Source: Thermoclostridium sp. (GTDB lineage: Bacteria; Bacillota; Clostridia; DSM-8532). Taken from it: a stretch of 64,000 nt of DNA. Under the pieces are notes generated by a model. That model did no database searches, was not told the origin of the DNA, and saw only the letters and a list, made by a program, of their open reading frames with translations. Positions within the stretch are counted from its first letter, which is position 1; each line of letters opens with the position of its first letter. The DNA lies in the NCBI GenBank assembly GCA_017995215.1, contig JAGOJH010000002.1, positions 1-64,000 on the forward strand, given 5' to 3'. Below are positions 19,308 through 27,517 of this stretch, in pieces. A program made the translations under genes and the position numbers.

Positions 19308-20387
19308 ATGATATTAAATGAAACCATTAAAGCTTACCGTAAAGAGATGAGAATGACCCAGGAACAGCTGGCTGAAGCCATGGGTGTAACCATAGGGGCT
19401 GTTTCCAAGTGGGAATCGGGGCTGTCAAACCCGGACATTATGCTGCTACCTAAGCTTGCAAAGCTCTTCGGAATTTCTCTGGATGTACTGTTCTCGTTTC
19501 AGCTCATGGATCATTCAGCTGATGATCTTGCTGAGGAGATCAAAACTTTACGTTATGAAAAACAATATGATAAGGGAGCAGAAGTTGCTCTCAACGCAAT
19601 TCGCAGATATCCTAATCACTTCGACGTTATCTTCCAAAGTGCGGCACTTTTTATGATGCAGGGGGTTGAGAGGAGAAATAAGGAATCGCTGGAAAAGGCC
19701 ATGGAGCTCTACCGACGCAGCTGCCCTCTGGTCGGGCAGAGTCATGATGAACAGATCAGTGAGCTGTCCATTCAGGTAAGCATTGGTGAGATTTTAACTT
19801 ATCTTGGTAGAACAGAAGAAGCCTATGAGCATTTAAAAAAGTACAATTATTGTGGTATTAACAACAGCATCATCGGTATTCTATTGTCACAGGGAAAGAA
19901 TCCACAGGAAGCATTTCCCTATCTCTCGGATTGTCTGCTGGAGCATATCGCACAGTTCATGCGCTGTTGTGTGGGATTTGCAAATACATATCTTGAAATG
20001 AAGGATTCCAAGACTTCATGTGAGGTCTTAAATATGATGTATGACTTTTCCATGCATCTTAAAAAAGGCGATCAGGTTTCCTATATTGATAAACTTCAGG
20101 TGATTCTTCTTGCGGGCTTGTCTCAGATTTACGCCGGTGGTCAGCAATTTTTAGAGGCAGAAGAATGTTTGACGAAGGCATATGAGCTGGCAAAAAAGTT
20201 TGATGCGTCACCGGATTATAATGCTCAGAACATTAAGTTTTATAAAGGGGAAAAGCAAATTTTTGGTGATGATACAGGAGAAACCGCGATGGAAAGTATA
20301 GAAAGAATTATATCGCTGGAGGAAAGCAATACTGAATTTCTAAAAAAAACATTGAGTAACATAGCAAATAAACTTAACAAAAATTGA
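19308..20387 (+). CDS. XRE-family regulator with TPR-like C-terminal domain
   Basis: A 359-residue cytoplasmic protein. Residues 1-65 are a Cro/C1-type helix-turn-helix (MRMTQEQLAEAMGVTIGAVSKWE, split as TQEQLAEAM and GAVSKWESG). The remaining 290 residues are helical repeats resembling TPRs (LRYEKQYDKGAEVALNAIRRYP; ECLTKAYELAKKFDA). This layout is common in regulators that sit beside ABC transporters in Firmicutes and may sense a peptide or small molecule. I choose the ATG at 19308; a GTG three codons earlier is possible. It ends 25 nt before the ABC transporter gene, its likely target and operon partner. Confidence 0.85.
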   Translation: MILNETIKAYRKEMRMTQEQLAEAMGVTIGAVSKWESGLSNPDIMLLPKLAKLFGISLDVLFSFQLMDHSADDLAEEIKTLRYEKQYDKGAEVALNAIRRYPNHFDVIFQSAALFMMQGVERRNKESLEKAMELYRRSCPLVGQSHDEQISELSIQVSIGEILTYLGRTEEAYEHLKKYNYCGINNSIIGILLSQGKNPQEAFPYLSDCLLEHIAQFMRCCVGFANTYLEMKDSKTSCEVLNMMYDFSMHLKKGDQVSYIDKLQVILLAGLSQIYAGGQQFLEAEECLTKAYELAKKFDASPDYNAQNIKFYKGEKQIFGDDTGETAMESIERIISLEESNTEFLKKTLSNIANKLNKN

Positions 20388-20412
20388 CAGATGCCAATAA
20401 AGGGGAAGCGCC

Positions 20413-22170
20413 ATGTGTAAAAAAAGAAAGAAAGAGGATACAGCAGCACAAAATCAAGCTGCCTTGCAGTTAAGTCATAAACTTAAAGCGCAGTTTATGC
20501 ACAATAATCATATCAATTTTGCTGGAGCCCTGCTTGCGACGTTATTGTCTGCGGCAGTAAACCTAATCATATCCTGGTTATTGCAGCAGATTATTGATGC
20601 GGCAACTGGAACTAATCAGGTATTTAATCTGTTTCAGCTTCTTATCATTAGTATTAGTCTTGCCCTTGTACTGATAGCGGTTTTAGTTTTGGACCAGAAA
20701 ACCAGTCCCCGTTTTGTAGAGAAGGCAATGGTCCAGTATAAAAACATGGTATTTTCAGAGATATCTAAAAAGAGTATCAGCTCCTTTGCAATAGAAAATA
20801 CCTCGGCGTACTTATCAGCATTATCGAATGATTCTACGAGCATTGAAAAAAACTATCTCGCAAAAGTACTACCGCTGATTCAGCAGATTGTTATGTTTAC
20901 CAGTGCCTTTTTAATGATGCTCTATTACAGCCCCCTACTGACACTGGCAGCAGTTATATTGTCCCTATGCCCTGTGATCGGCTCTATACTTTCAGGAAAC
21001 AGACTGGCGGACGTGGAAAAAACAGTATCCGAGAAGAATGAAGGTTTTCTTGGATCGGTGAAAGATATGCTGACTGGATTCTCTGTGGTAAAAAGCTTTA
21101 AAGTTGAGAAAGAAATGATGAAACTCTTTCGCGCAAGCAATGAAGAGGCAGAACATTCCAAAAGGAAAAGAAGACAGATTGAGATTTTTATCCAGATGAT
21201 TGGAGGGGTTACAGGAATTGTTGCACAGTTCGGTGTGTTTTTATTTGGTGCCTATCTTGCCATACAAAGCCAGGAAATTACAGCAGGTGTGGTCATTATC
21301 TTTGTACAGCTGATGAATTTTGTAGTCAGCCCCATTGGAGAAGTTCCACAGATTCTGGCGAACCGTAAAGCCGCTCTGGCTCTGGTAGATAAATTGGCCC
21401 TCTCATTATCGGAACATGTGGAACAAAAGGGTATCCCTGTAGGACGGACCCTGAATAAAGCTATCGAGCTGGAACATGTAAGCTTTGGGTATGAACAGGA
21501 GCAGACTGTTCTAAATGATATTTCCATTCAATTTGAAGCTGGGAAAAGTTATGCTTTGGTTGGTGGTTCCGGTAGTGGAAAGTCCACGCTGTTAAATCTT
21601 CTTATGGGAAGTTATTATACCTATCAGGGTGAGATTCGATTTGATGGACAGGAATTAAAACAGATCAATCTCGATTCCTTATATGATTTGATGTCTATGA
21701 TCCAGCAGAATGTGTTTGTGTTTGACAGCAGTATCCAGAATAATATTACGATGTTTAAGGAGTTTAGCCAGGACCAAATTGAACATGCCATAAACCAGGC
21801 AGGTTTATCAGCTCTGGTTGAACAAAAAGGGATGGACTATGCCTGTGGAGAAAATGGGAATGGTTTGTCCGGAGGGGAACGGCAGCGAATATCCATTGCC
21901 AGATGTCTATTAAAAGGAAGTTCTGTTATACTTGTAGATGAAGCAACAGCTGCACTGGATACAAAAACAGCGTTGGCTATCACCAACTCCATATTGGAAA
22001 TCGGAAATTTAACAAAAATTATTGTAACCCATCGATTGGAAGAAGCAATTTTAAGAAAATATGATAAGATTTTTGTTTTACAGAATGGAAATCTGACAGA
22101 ACAGGGTACTTTTGAAGAATTGATAAAGGAAAGAGGATATTTCTATTCCCTGTATATGGTATCTCAATAA
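20413..22170 (+). CDS. ABC exporter, fused permease and ATPase
   Basis: A 585-residue type IV ABC exporter: about six membrane helices in residues 30-310, then one nucleotide-binding domain. Walker A is GGSGSGKST, the signature LSGGERQRISIARC and Walker B VILVDEATAALD, with the H-loop His in VTHRLEEA. All catalytic residues are present, so it may act as a homodimer. Substrate unknown; drugs, lipids or peptides are all exported by this family. GGGGAAG lies before the ATG. It belongs with the XRE gene upstream. Confidence 0.9.
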   Translation: MCKKRKKEDTAAQNQAALQLSHKLKAQFMHNNHINFAGALLATLLSAAVNLIISWLLQQIIDAATGTNQVFNLFQLLIISISLALVLIAVLVLDQKTSPRFVEKAMVQYKNMVFSEISKKSISSFAIENTSAYLSALSNDSTSIEKNYLAKVLPLIQQIVMFTSAFLMMLYYSPLLTLAAVILSLCPVIGSILSGNRLADVEKTVSEKNEGFLGSVKDMLTGFSVVKSFKVEKEMMKLFRASNEEAEHSKRKRRQIEIFIQMIGGVTGIVAQFGVFLFGAYLAIQSQEITAGVVIIFVQLMNFVVSPIGEVPQILANRKAALALVDKLALSLSEHVEQKGIPVGRTLNKAIELEHVSFGYEQEQTVLNDISIQFEAGKSYALVGGSGSGKSTLLNLLMGSYYTYQGEIRFDGQELKQINLDSLYDLMSMIQQNVFVFDSSIQNNITMFKEFSQDQIEHAINQAGLSALVEQKGMDYACGENGNGLSGGERQRISIARCLLKGSSVILVDEATAALDTKTALAITNSILEIGNLTKIIVTHRLEEAILRKYDKIFVLQNGNLTEQGTFEELIKERGYFYSLYMVSQ

Positions 22171-22301
22171 GGCAGTGCCTGGCGAGTGGCCGGTTTAGAT
22201 GTTTGGTGTTCGTGAGCGGTCGATTCAGGTGTTTTTGGATTTGGTGGGTTTGTGTGGTCAGGCTGGATGTTGAAAAAATTTTAAATGTAAGGGCACGTAT
22301 T

Positions 22302-23333
22302 ATGGATAATAGGAAAGTTAAAGCTATTACATGCGCTGTTTTGGCGGCCGTATTTTATGCGATAAATATGCCCATATCCAAGCTGCTGCTGACAAGGATT
22401 GAGCCAACGTTTATGGCATCATTCCTTTACTTCGGCGCAGGGATCGGTATTGGAACAATATATCTTCTGGGCAAGAGCATGCGCAAGACTACAGAAGAAA
22501 AACTCTCACGAAAAGATCTACCGTTTACGATCGGGATGATAGCACTCGATATAGCCGCACCAGTATTCCTCATGATGGGTCTTACAAGCGCGACTTCGGC
22601 AAATGCATCTTTGCTGAATAACTTTGAGATAGTGGCCACCTCGATTATTGCTTTGTTTGTGTTCAAGGAAGTGATTTCTCCGCGTTTGTGGGTGGCGATT
22701 TTGCTGATCACACTCTCGAGTATGCTATTGTCATTTGAGGACGTGTCAAGCCTTCAATTTTCATATGGTTCAATATTTATTCTTGCCGCTGCAGTATGTT
22801 GGGGTTTGGAGAATAACTGCACAAGGAATATCTCATCGAAAAGCACTTTTCAGATTGTAATGATCAAAGGGATATTCTCAGGGGTTGGATCATTCATAGT
22901 TGCGTTGATTCAGGGGGAACATTTCCCACAGCTTCTTTATGTAGCTTATGCCATGCTATTGGGATTCATCGCATATGGGTTGAGTATCTTTCTATATGTC
23001 AGAGCGCAAAAAGAACTTGGAGCGGCAAAAACAAGTGCATATTATGCAATAGCACCGTTTGTCGGGACATTGCTATCTTTTGTTATTTTGAGGGAATCGA
23101 TCAATGAATACTATCTCCTTGCTCTGTTTATTATGCTGGCAGGCTCTGCGCTGGTAGTTGCTGACACGATAATTATGAGTCACTCCCATTTACATACTCA
23201 CGCCTTTGTACACGCGCATGACGGAAGTACGCACAGCCATGTTATTGAACATTCACATACACATAAACACTACTTAATGAACAATAAACATTATCATCAG
23301 CATAAACGTGATGAAAAGAACGTCCAGGAATAA
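22302..23333 (+). CDS. DMT/EamA-family transporter with histidine-rich tail
   Basis: A 343-residue membrane protein with about ten helices and two EamA halves (the first opening with KVKAITCAVLAAVFYAINMP). Family members export or import small metabolites. The last 50 residues contain more than a dozen His in HSH/HTH/HKH patterns (HSHLHTHAFVHAHDG), a likely cytoplasmic metal-binding tail. That suggests metal regulation or a metal-linked substrate, but this is inference. I start at the ATG at 22302, since the 33 extra residues upstream come from a G/T-rich spacer. The ribosome site is weak. It may be read from the ABC gene 131 nt upstream. Confidence 0.85.
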   Translation: MDNRKVKAITCAVLAAVFYAINMPISKLLLTRIEPTFMASFLYFGAGIGIGTIYLLGKSMRKTTEEKLSRKDLPFTIGMIALDIAAPVFLMMGLTSATSANASLLNNFEIVATSIIALFVFKEVISPRLWVAILLITLSSMLLSFEDVSSLQFSYGSIFILAAAVCWGLENNCTRNISSKSTFQIVMIKGIFSGVGSFIVALIQGEHFPQLLYVAYAMLLGFIAYGLSIFLYVRAQKELGAAKTSAYYAIAPFVGTLLSFVILRESINEYYLLALFIMLAGSALVVADTIIMSHSHLHTHAFVHAHDGSTHSHVIEHSHTHKHYLMNNKHYHQHKRDEKNVQE

Positions 23334-23385
23334 TTTCTGTTATTGACGGCAGATCGTGGGAGGTTCTCGGTAGCGCTTCTATTCC

Positions 23386-23414
23386 TTGCCTATTGATTGT
23401 ATCACTGATATAAT
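23386..23414 (+). promoter_or_regulatory. promoter of the TTG-started amidohydrolase
   Basis: TTGCCT (23386-23391), 17 nt and a perfect TATAAT (23409-23414), 45 nt before the coding start. Confidence 0.6.
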
Positions 23415-23459
23415 ATCCAAAAGCTTGATTATTATAGAATAATAGAGAGGGGCAACGGT

Positions 23460-24251
23460 TTGATTATTGACTTTCATACCCATTGTTTTCCTGATGAAAT
23501 CGCGGCGAATGCGGTTCCCGCTTTAGCAAAAAAATCAGGTATTCAGCCTATGTCCAGTGGAACGGTGGATGGCCTGAAAAGTTCCATGCAAACAAATGGT
23601 ATTACACATTCGGTGGTGCTTAGCATCGCCACCAAGCCGACCCAAACCGAAAAAATCAATAACTGGGCGGCTGGCACACAGAGAGATAACCTGTTCTGCT
23701 TTGGGAGTATTCATCCGCTTTATGAGAACTGGAAAGCTGAGCTGAAACGAGTCCGGGGGCTGGGATTGAAGGGCATCAAATTTCACCCTGAATATCAGGA
23801 CTTTTATGTGGATGATGAAGCAATGTTTCCCATCTATGATTATGCCTTTGAGCAGGGCCTTGTGGTTTTATTCCACGCCGGTGGGGATTTGGGGTACATA
23901 CCGCCTTTTCACTGTACTCCCGAACGGCTTGAGCTTCTGGTTAGCCGTTTTAAAGGTGGAAAAATCATTGCCGCACATATGGGAGGCTTCAGCTATTGGG
24001 ATGAGGTTGAAAAACATCTTACAGGCAAGGATATCTATTTGGACACCTCCTTTGCGGTAGGCGTCATGGAAGATGAACAGGCAAAACGAATGATTCGCAG
24101 CCACGGATATCAAAGGATACTCTTTGGCAGCGATTCACCCTGGAAGGATCAGGGTTGGTCTGTACAAAGCCTTCGTGGGCTTCAGCTGAGCCAGGAAGCA
24201 GAGGACGCAATATTTTTCAAAAACGCAGCAGGGCTTTTGGGTATTATATAA
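23460..24251 (+). CDS. amidohydrolase-2 family metal-dependent hydrolase
   Basis: A 263-residue TIM-barrel protein of the amidohydrolase-related (COG2159) group. The metal motif HxH is in IIDFHTHCFPDE at the N-terminus. Further ligands are the His of KGIKFHPEYQDF, the His of LFHAGGD, the His of IIAAHMGG and the Asp of ILFGSDSPWKD. Relatives decarboxylate aromatic or amino-sugar acids or hydrolyse lactones; the substrate is unknown. The start is TTG at 23460 with GAGAGGGGC upstream; no ATG precedes the conserved first strand. It has its own promoter, and the next gene is convergent. Confidence 0.88.
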   Translation: MIIDFHTHCFPDEIAANAVPALAKKSGIQPMSSGTVDGLKSSMQTNGITHSVVLSIATKPTQTEKINNWAAGTQRDNLFCFGSIHPLYENWKAELKRVRGLGLKGIKFHPEYQDFYVDDEAMFPIYDYAFEQGLVVLFHAGGDLGYIPPFHCTPERLELLVSRFKGGKIIAAHMGGFSYWDEVEKHLTGKDIYLDTSFAVGVMEDEQAKRMIRSHGYQRILFGSDSPWKDQGWSVQSLRGLQLSQEAEDAIFFKNAAGLLGII

Positions 24252-24402
24252 AAGCAACCTTCCGGATGAAGTATTCCGATACGGTTTGACCCGGGTTGAG
24301 ATGCAGACGAAAATCCGGACTTGGAGCATGGCAGGAGGTATTCCTGTATTCGTGTTTCTCTATCGGGTTTGGCTGAATGCGCATGGAAAAGCTCCGTACG
24401 GA

Positions 24403-25305
24403 CTATTCCGTGGTTTGAAGCCTGAACTGAATCAGAAAGCCTTCACCAAGATGAACTGTATCATCCAGGCTAAAATTATCAACATATTCCGCAATTATAC
24501 TGTCTTCGTTAACAATGAATCCTTCATCATTGATGAACTCATCAAACTTCTGCCAGCAGGTTTCCTCGTCCTGAGCAAATACAAAACCGGTATTGCTTTC
24601 AGGATCAAACTGCTTGAGAGAACTCAGGGGGATTGAACTATTCTCTTCATCATCCGGGAGCACCTCAGTTTCCTTTAATGATAACTCCAATGCAGCCTTT
24701 CCTGCATCTGTTATCATAAAATCCATATCCTTCCACGGTAATCGTTTCATATTGTTCCCGGCCAATAGTTCTTCATATCGTTCTTTATCTTTAACGGTAA
24801 TATATCCGTTATTGTACAGCACAATGATATTCTTCTTAACAGCCTGGAGTTTCACGTCCAAGCCGTTTTCCTCCTCCATCCATTCCTTGATCTGATGCGC
24901 TTTCAGCGGACATGTCCTTTCTTCGATTTCTTCAGGGCTTTCGTCCCAGGTGCCATTCTCTTCATCGCTTTCGTCATTTTCCTCGCAGCCTGAAAAGGAA
25001 AGCAGGATGAACCGAAGGTTGATACTATCATCTGTATAGCCCGTCAAATCGACGCCTGCAGTTTCTTCCTCCGGTGGAATTTTTAGAGCATCTGCTCCTT
25101 CATCTGTGAGAATGTATTTTGCGTCCCTGAATTCGCTATCATTTTCATAGCTGATATAACCGCCGGCATACAGACCAAAATACAGGTACCTCTCTATTTC
25201 ATCGATACTCAAATTACATTGTTCACCGAGGTATGCATGAATACCTTCCAAAGTATCATATCCATTGTTGATAGCATCAAGTATATTCCATTGATTCTGT
25301 TTCAA
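24403..25305 (-). CDS. uncharacterised protein with two winged-helix-like domains
   Basis: A 300-residue acidic cytoplasmic protein. Residues about 1-75 (NILDAINNGYDTLEGIHAYL ... AKYILTDEGADALKI) and about 130-205 (HQIKEWMEEENGLDVKLQAV ... MITDAGKAALEL) look like two related winged-helix modules, each with a helix, a GYI strand-turn and a final TDxGxxAL helix. The C-terminal 70 residues are acidic. No enzyme motif is seen. The TTG at 25305 is preferred as start because GGGAGGTG precedes it at good spacing. It follows the WGR-propeller gene by 56 nt on the same strand, so the two probably form an operon. Confidence 0.7.
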   Translation of the reverse strand: MKQNQWNILDAINNGYDTLEGIHAYLGEQCNLSIDEIERYLYFGLYAGGYISYENDSEFRDAKYILTDEGADALKIPPEEETAGVDLTGYTDDSINLRFILLSFSGCEENDESDEENGTWDESPEEIEERTCPLKAHQIKEWMEEENGLDVKLQAVKKNIIVLYNNGYITVKDKERYEELLAGNNMKRLPWKDMDFMITDAGKAALELSLKETEVLPDDEENSSIPLSSLKQFDPESNTGFVFAQDEETCWQKFDEFINDEGFIVNEDSIIAEYVDNFSLDDTVHLGEGFLIQFRLQTTE

Positions 25306-25361
25306 GAGATTAACACCTCCCAGTCGTAAGCATAGGAATAACAACCGGTATAATTTCTGCC

Positions 25362-26906
25362 CTAAATGTTGCTAAGCCCATATTCCCTGATATTGAATTT
25401 TTTTATCTCTTCCCTGAAATCATATTCCTTCATCCTGTCGGAAGAGGCTTGCAAGACCTCGCTGGGCAGATCACCGCGGATATGGACTTCCACACCTTCG
25501 CCAATGTTAAAGTAAAATGCATCATCGGCATAAAAGAGCTTAGCATAATACTGTCCGAACTGAACATTCGTCTCAATCACCGAACCATCCCTGTAATCTC
25601 TTAATGATTCGTAATTTTTGAAGAAAATGCCGTCACAGGTTGAGATGAAATCGTACTCATAGGTATCGGTCCATAAGAATTTCTTTAAATTGAAATCAAA
25701 CAGCGCAGCTTTTCTTTCACCTTTTTCATATTTTTTCGTTCCCCACGAAATCATGAGCTTATCGGAAGCAAGGATATAGTCATCCATAATTTCCTGCAGT
25801 ATGAAAGGATTTGCCCTTTCAGGCCATGGTATCGATGTGTTCTGTCCGGTTTTTAAATCATATTGATTGATCGTATATTGGGTTTGTATTTTCTTATCTT
25901 CGTTCCAATATTTATATTCCAGTATGTAATATACATAATTCTCTTTCTGGTATATTGAGCAAACCCCTCCATCCATGAGCTTTACACAATCTCCATCCAG
26001 ATGATTCATATCCATACGGAATATCGCTTCATCATTATATACACTCAAATCCAGCTTTTTCTCCAATTGTGCACCACATATGAAAAGCTGATCATCTGCT
26101 AAAAACCCGGACTTCAAGCTTGCATACTTTTCTTGGAAGCAGATTTCTTTCACTTTCTCGCCTGTTTCAAGGTCAATAAAAACCAGATACTGTTTCCTGA
26201 CCATATTCTCTTTTCTGACATTAATAATCGGAACAAGGTTCCCCCTGGTGTTTGATGGAATCACACGGTATTCTGTATTTATCCGCTCTGTAAAAGCCCA
26301 TAAAATTCTGCCGTCCTGCGGATCCACGCAGAAGACAAAATCAGCGCCGGGCTTAATGGCCGTAACAAACAGCGCTTTATTGTTAAATGAAAATATTTTT
26401 TTATTACAATCGGTACCCATCAAAAATTTCTCGGTATTGATTTTCCAGATGATCCTGTTTGACGTTGTATGATATCCTGTAATTGTATTATTGCCCCAAA
26501 AAATAACGATGTCTCCAATCGACAATATATCCTGAACTGCTTGATCAAGCTTAACAAACGACTTTTGTATGTAATTGATTCTTTTGGCTTCCGATCTGAC
26601 TTTTTCCTTGCTTTCGGGTTTTGATTTGGGTTTGTTTTTTGTCTCTTTTTCCTCTTTTACCGGCTCTGTTGTTTCATCTTTCTTTTTCTCACTGCAATCA
26701 GATTTCTGAATATAGCCTTTTTTAACCTTTTCTTTCGTCAGTTTATCAGCCTCAAGCGCTGCCTCTTGCTCACTTCCGAACACTTTCTCCTGGCATTGCC
26801 CGGCGCTGCCGATTTTACCATATCTCACCTTGAAGCTGTTTCCCAAAACCTCGATTTCCCAAAACTTTGATGATTTTTCATCGATAAATTCATAATACTC
26901 TTTCAT
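25362..26906 (-). CDS. WGR-domain protein with C-terminal beta-propeller-like region
   Basis: A 514-residue cytoplasmic protein. Residues 1-67 are a WGR domain (FWEIEVLGNSFKVRYGKIGS, with Lys in place of the usual Arg), a fold found in PARPs and in bacterial MolR-like proteins and thought to bind nucleic acid. A Lys/Glu/Pro-rich linker follows (about 68-110). From about 115 to 500 the sequence has repeated PQQ/WD-like blades (GDIVIFWGNNTITGYHTTSN; CVDPQDGRILWAF; VFIDLETGEKVKEI). No catalytic domain is seen. AAGAGG precedes the ATG. It is the first gene of a two-gene unit with the winged-helix protein. Confidence 0.8.
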   Translation of the reverse strand: MKEYYEFIDEKSSKFWEIEVLGNSFKVRYGKIGSAGQCQEKVFGSEQEAALEADKLTKEKVKKGYIQKSDCSEKKKDETTEPVKEEKETKNKPKSKPESKEKVRSEAKRINYIQKSFVKLDQAVQDILSIGDIVIFWGNNTITGYHTTSNRIIWKINTEKFLMGTDCNKKIFSFNNKALFVTAIKPGADFVFCVDPQDGRILWAFTERINTEYRVIPSNTRGNLVPIINVRKENMVRKQYLVFIDLETGEKVKEICFQEKYASLKSGFLADDQLFICGAQLEKKLDLSVYNDEAIFRMDMNHLDGDCVKLMDGGVCSIYQKENYVYYILEYKYWNEDKKIQTQYTINQYDLKTGQNTSIPWPERANPFILQEIMDDYILASDKLMISWGTKKYEKGERKAALFDFNLKKFLWTDTYEYDFISTCDGIFFKNYESLRDYRDGSVIETNVQFGQYYAKLFYADDAFYFNIGEGVEVHIRGDLPSEVLQASSDRMKEYDFREEIKKFNIREYGLSNI

Positions 26907-27336
26907 AATAATACCTCTTTACATCAATGATAGAGTTGTTTTATTATCGTTTTTTCTGTAAACAGCAAGACTTCCCCGCCAGATTCCGGCATAATCAGTC
27001 ATCCTGTTGGATACCAGTTTTGTGAAAATAGCAGTGAAATTAATTTTAATATTATACCAGTAACAGGCAAAAAGCAACAAAAGTTTGTCCTGGTATCAAC
27101 CCTTATGGATGAGGGGAAATTGTAAAACAGTGACAGAAACAATCTGATGCGTTCTATAACGGTTGGTGTCTCCACCATTAGCACCATAGCATACTTCCAT
27201 CGTCAGGATTATGTTTATGATCCCGGTTATGAGCAAGATTTTCTACTTTTAAAAAGACAATCCCATTAATTTATTGTATAATTTAATTATATCGATTCGT
27301 GTCGAGTTTAATCAAAACAATTAAGCAGAGTGGCGT
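26907..27336. other. intergenic region between the WGR unit and the secreted-peptide/ABC unit
   Basis: Leftward, TATAAT (27051-27056) preceded by TGG gives an extended -10 for the WGR gene, about 145 nt from its start. Rightward, a 40-codon frame with no ribosome site (27147-27269) reads like the end of a coding sequence (VGVSTISTIAYFHRQDYV) and may be debris. A rightward promoter for the next unit is listed separately. Confidence 0.4.
27254..27282 (+). promoter_or_regulatory. promoter of the secreted-peptide/ABC unit
   Basis: AAGACA (27254-27259), 17 nt and a perfect TATAAT (27277-27282), 55 nt upstream of the small ORF. Confidence 0.55.
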
Positions 27337-27462
27337 ATGAAAAAGTTTCTTTCAATCATTTTAATGGTGATCCTTCTGATGAGCCTGTGTATGTTTACCC
27401 CCGTACAGGCAGAGGAAAATCAACCGAAAGCACTTCCCGAGGTCGGGCAGGTCACCTGCTAA
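27337..27462 (+). CDS. small ORF with signal peptide (41 aa)
   Basis: It encodes 41 residues: Met-Lys-Lys-Phe followed by a hydrophobic core of about 16 residues (SIILMVILLMSL) and a signal-peptidase-like site (PVQA-EE). That leaves a predicted mature peptide of about 16 residues ending in Cys. It stands 55 nt after a good promoter, and its stop codon lies inside a hairpin. Either it is a genuine exported peptide made just upstream of its exporter, or it is the N-terminal stub of a larger exported protein lost by deletion. The ending LPEVGQV resembles the start of exported M16-type zinc proteases as I recall them. The ribosome site is weak (AAGCAGAGTGGCGT). Confidence 0.45.
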   Translation: MKKFLSIILMVILLMSLCMFTPVQAEENQPKALPEVGQVTC

Positions 27463-27474
27463 ATCATTAGCAGG
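27455..27474 (+). promoter_or_regulatory. hairpin between the small ORF and the ABC genes
   Basis: CCTGCTAA, loop ATCA, TTAGCAGG: a perfect 8-bp stem that includes the stop codon of the small ORF, followed by CTTTCC. With no real T-run it is not a convincing terminator, but translation of the small ORF would melt it, so attenuation or mRNA processing is possible. Confidence 0.45.
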
Positions 27475-27517
27475 CTTTCCAAACCTCACGAGACGCTTTT
27501 AGAGATAGGTTGTTAAA

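Noticed and set aside
27147-27269. A 40-codon rightward ORF before the small secreted-peptide gene
   Set aside because: No ribosome site and its 3' end overlaps the promoter of the next unit; treated as possible debris only.
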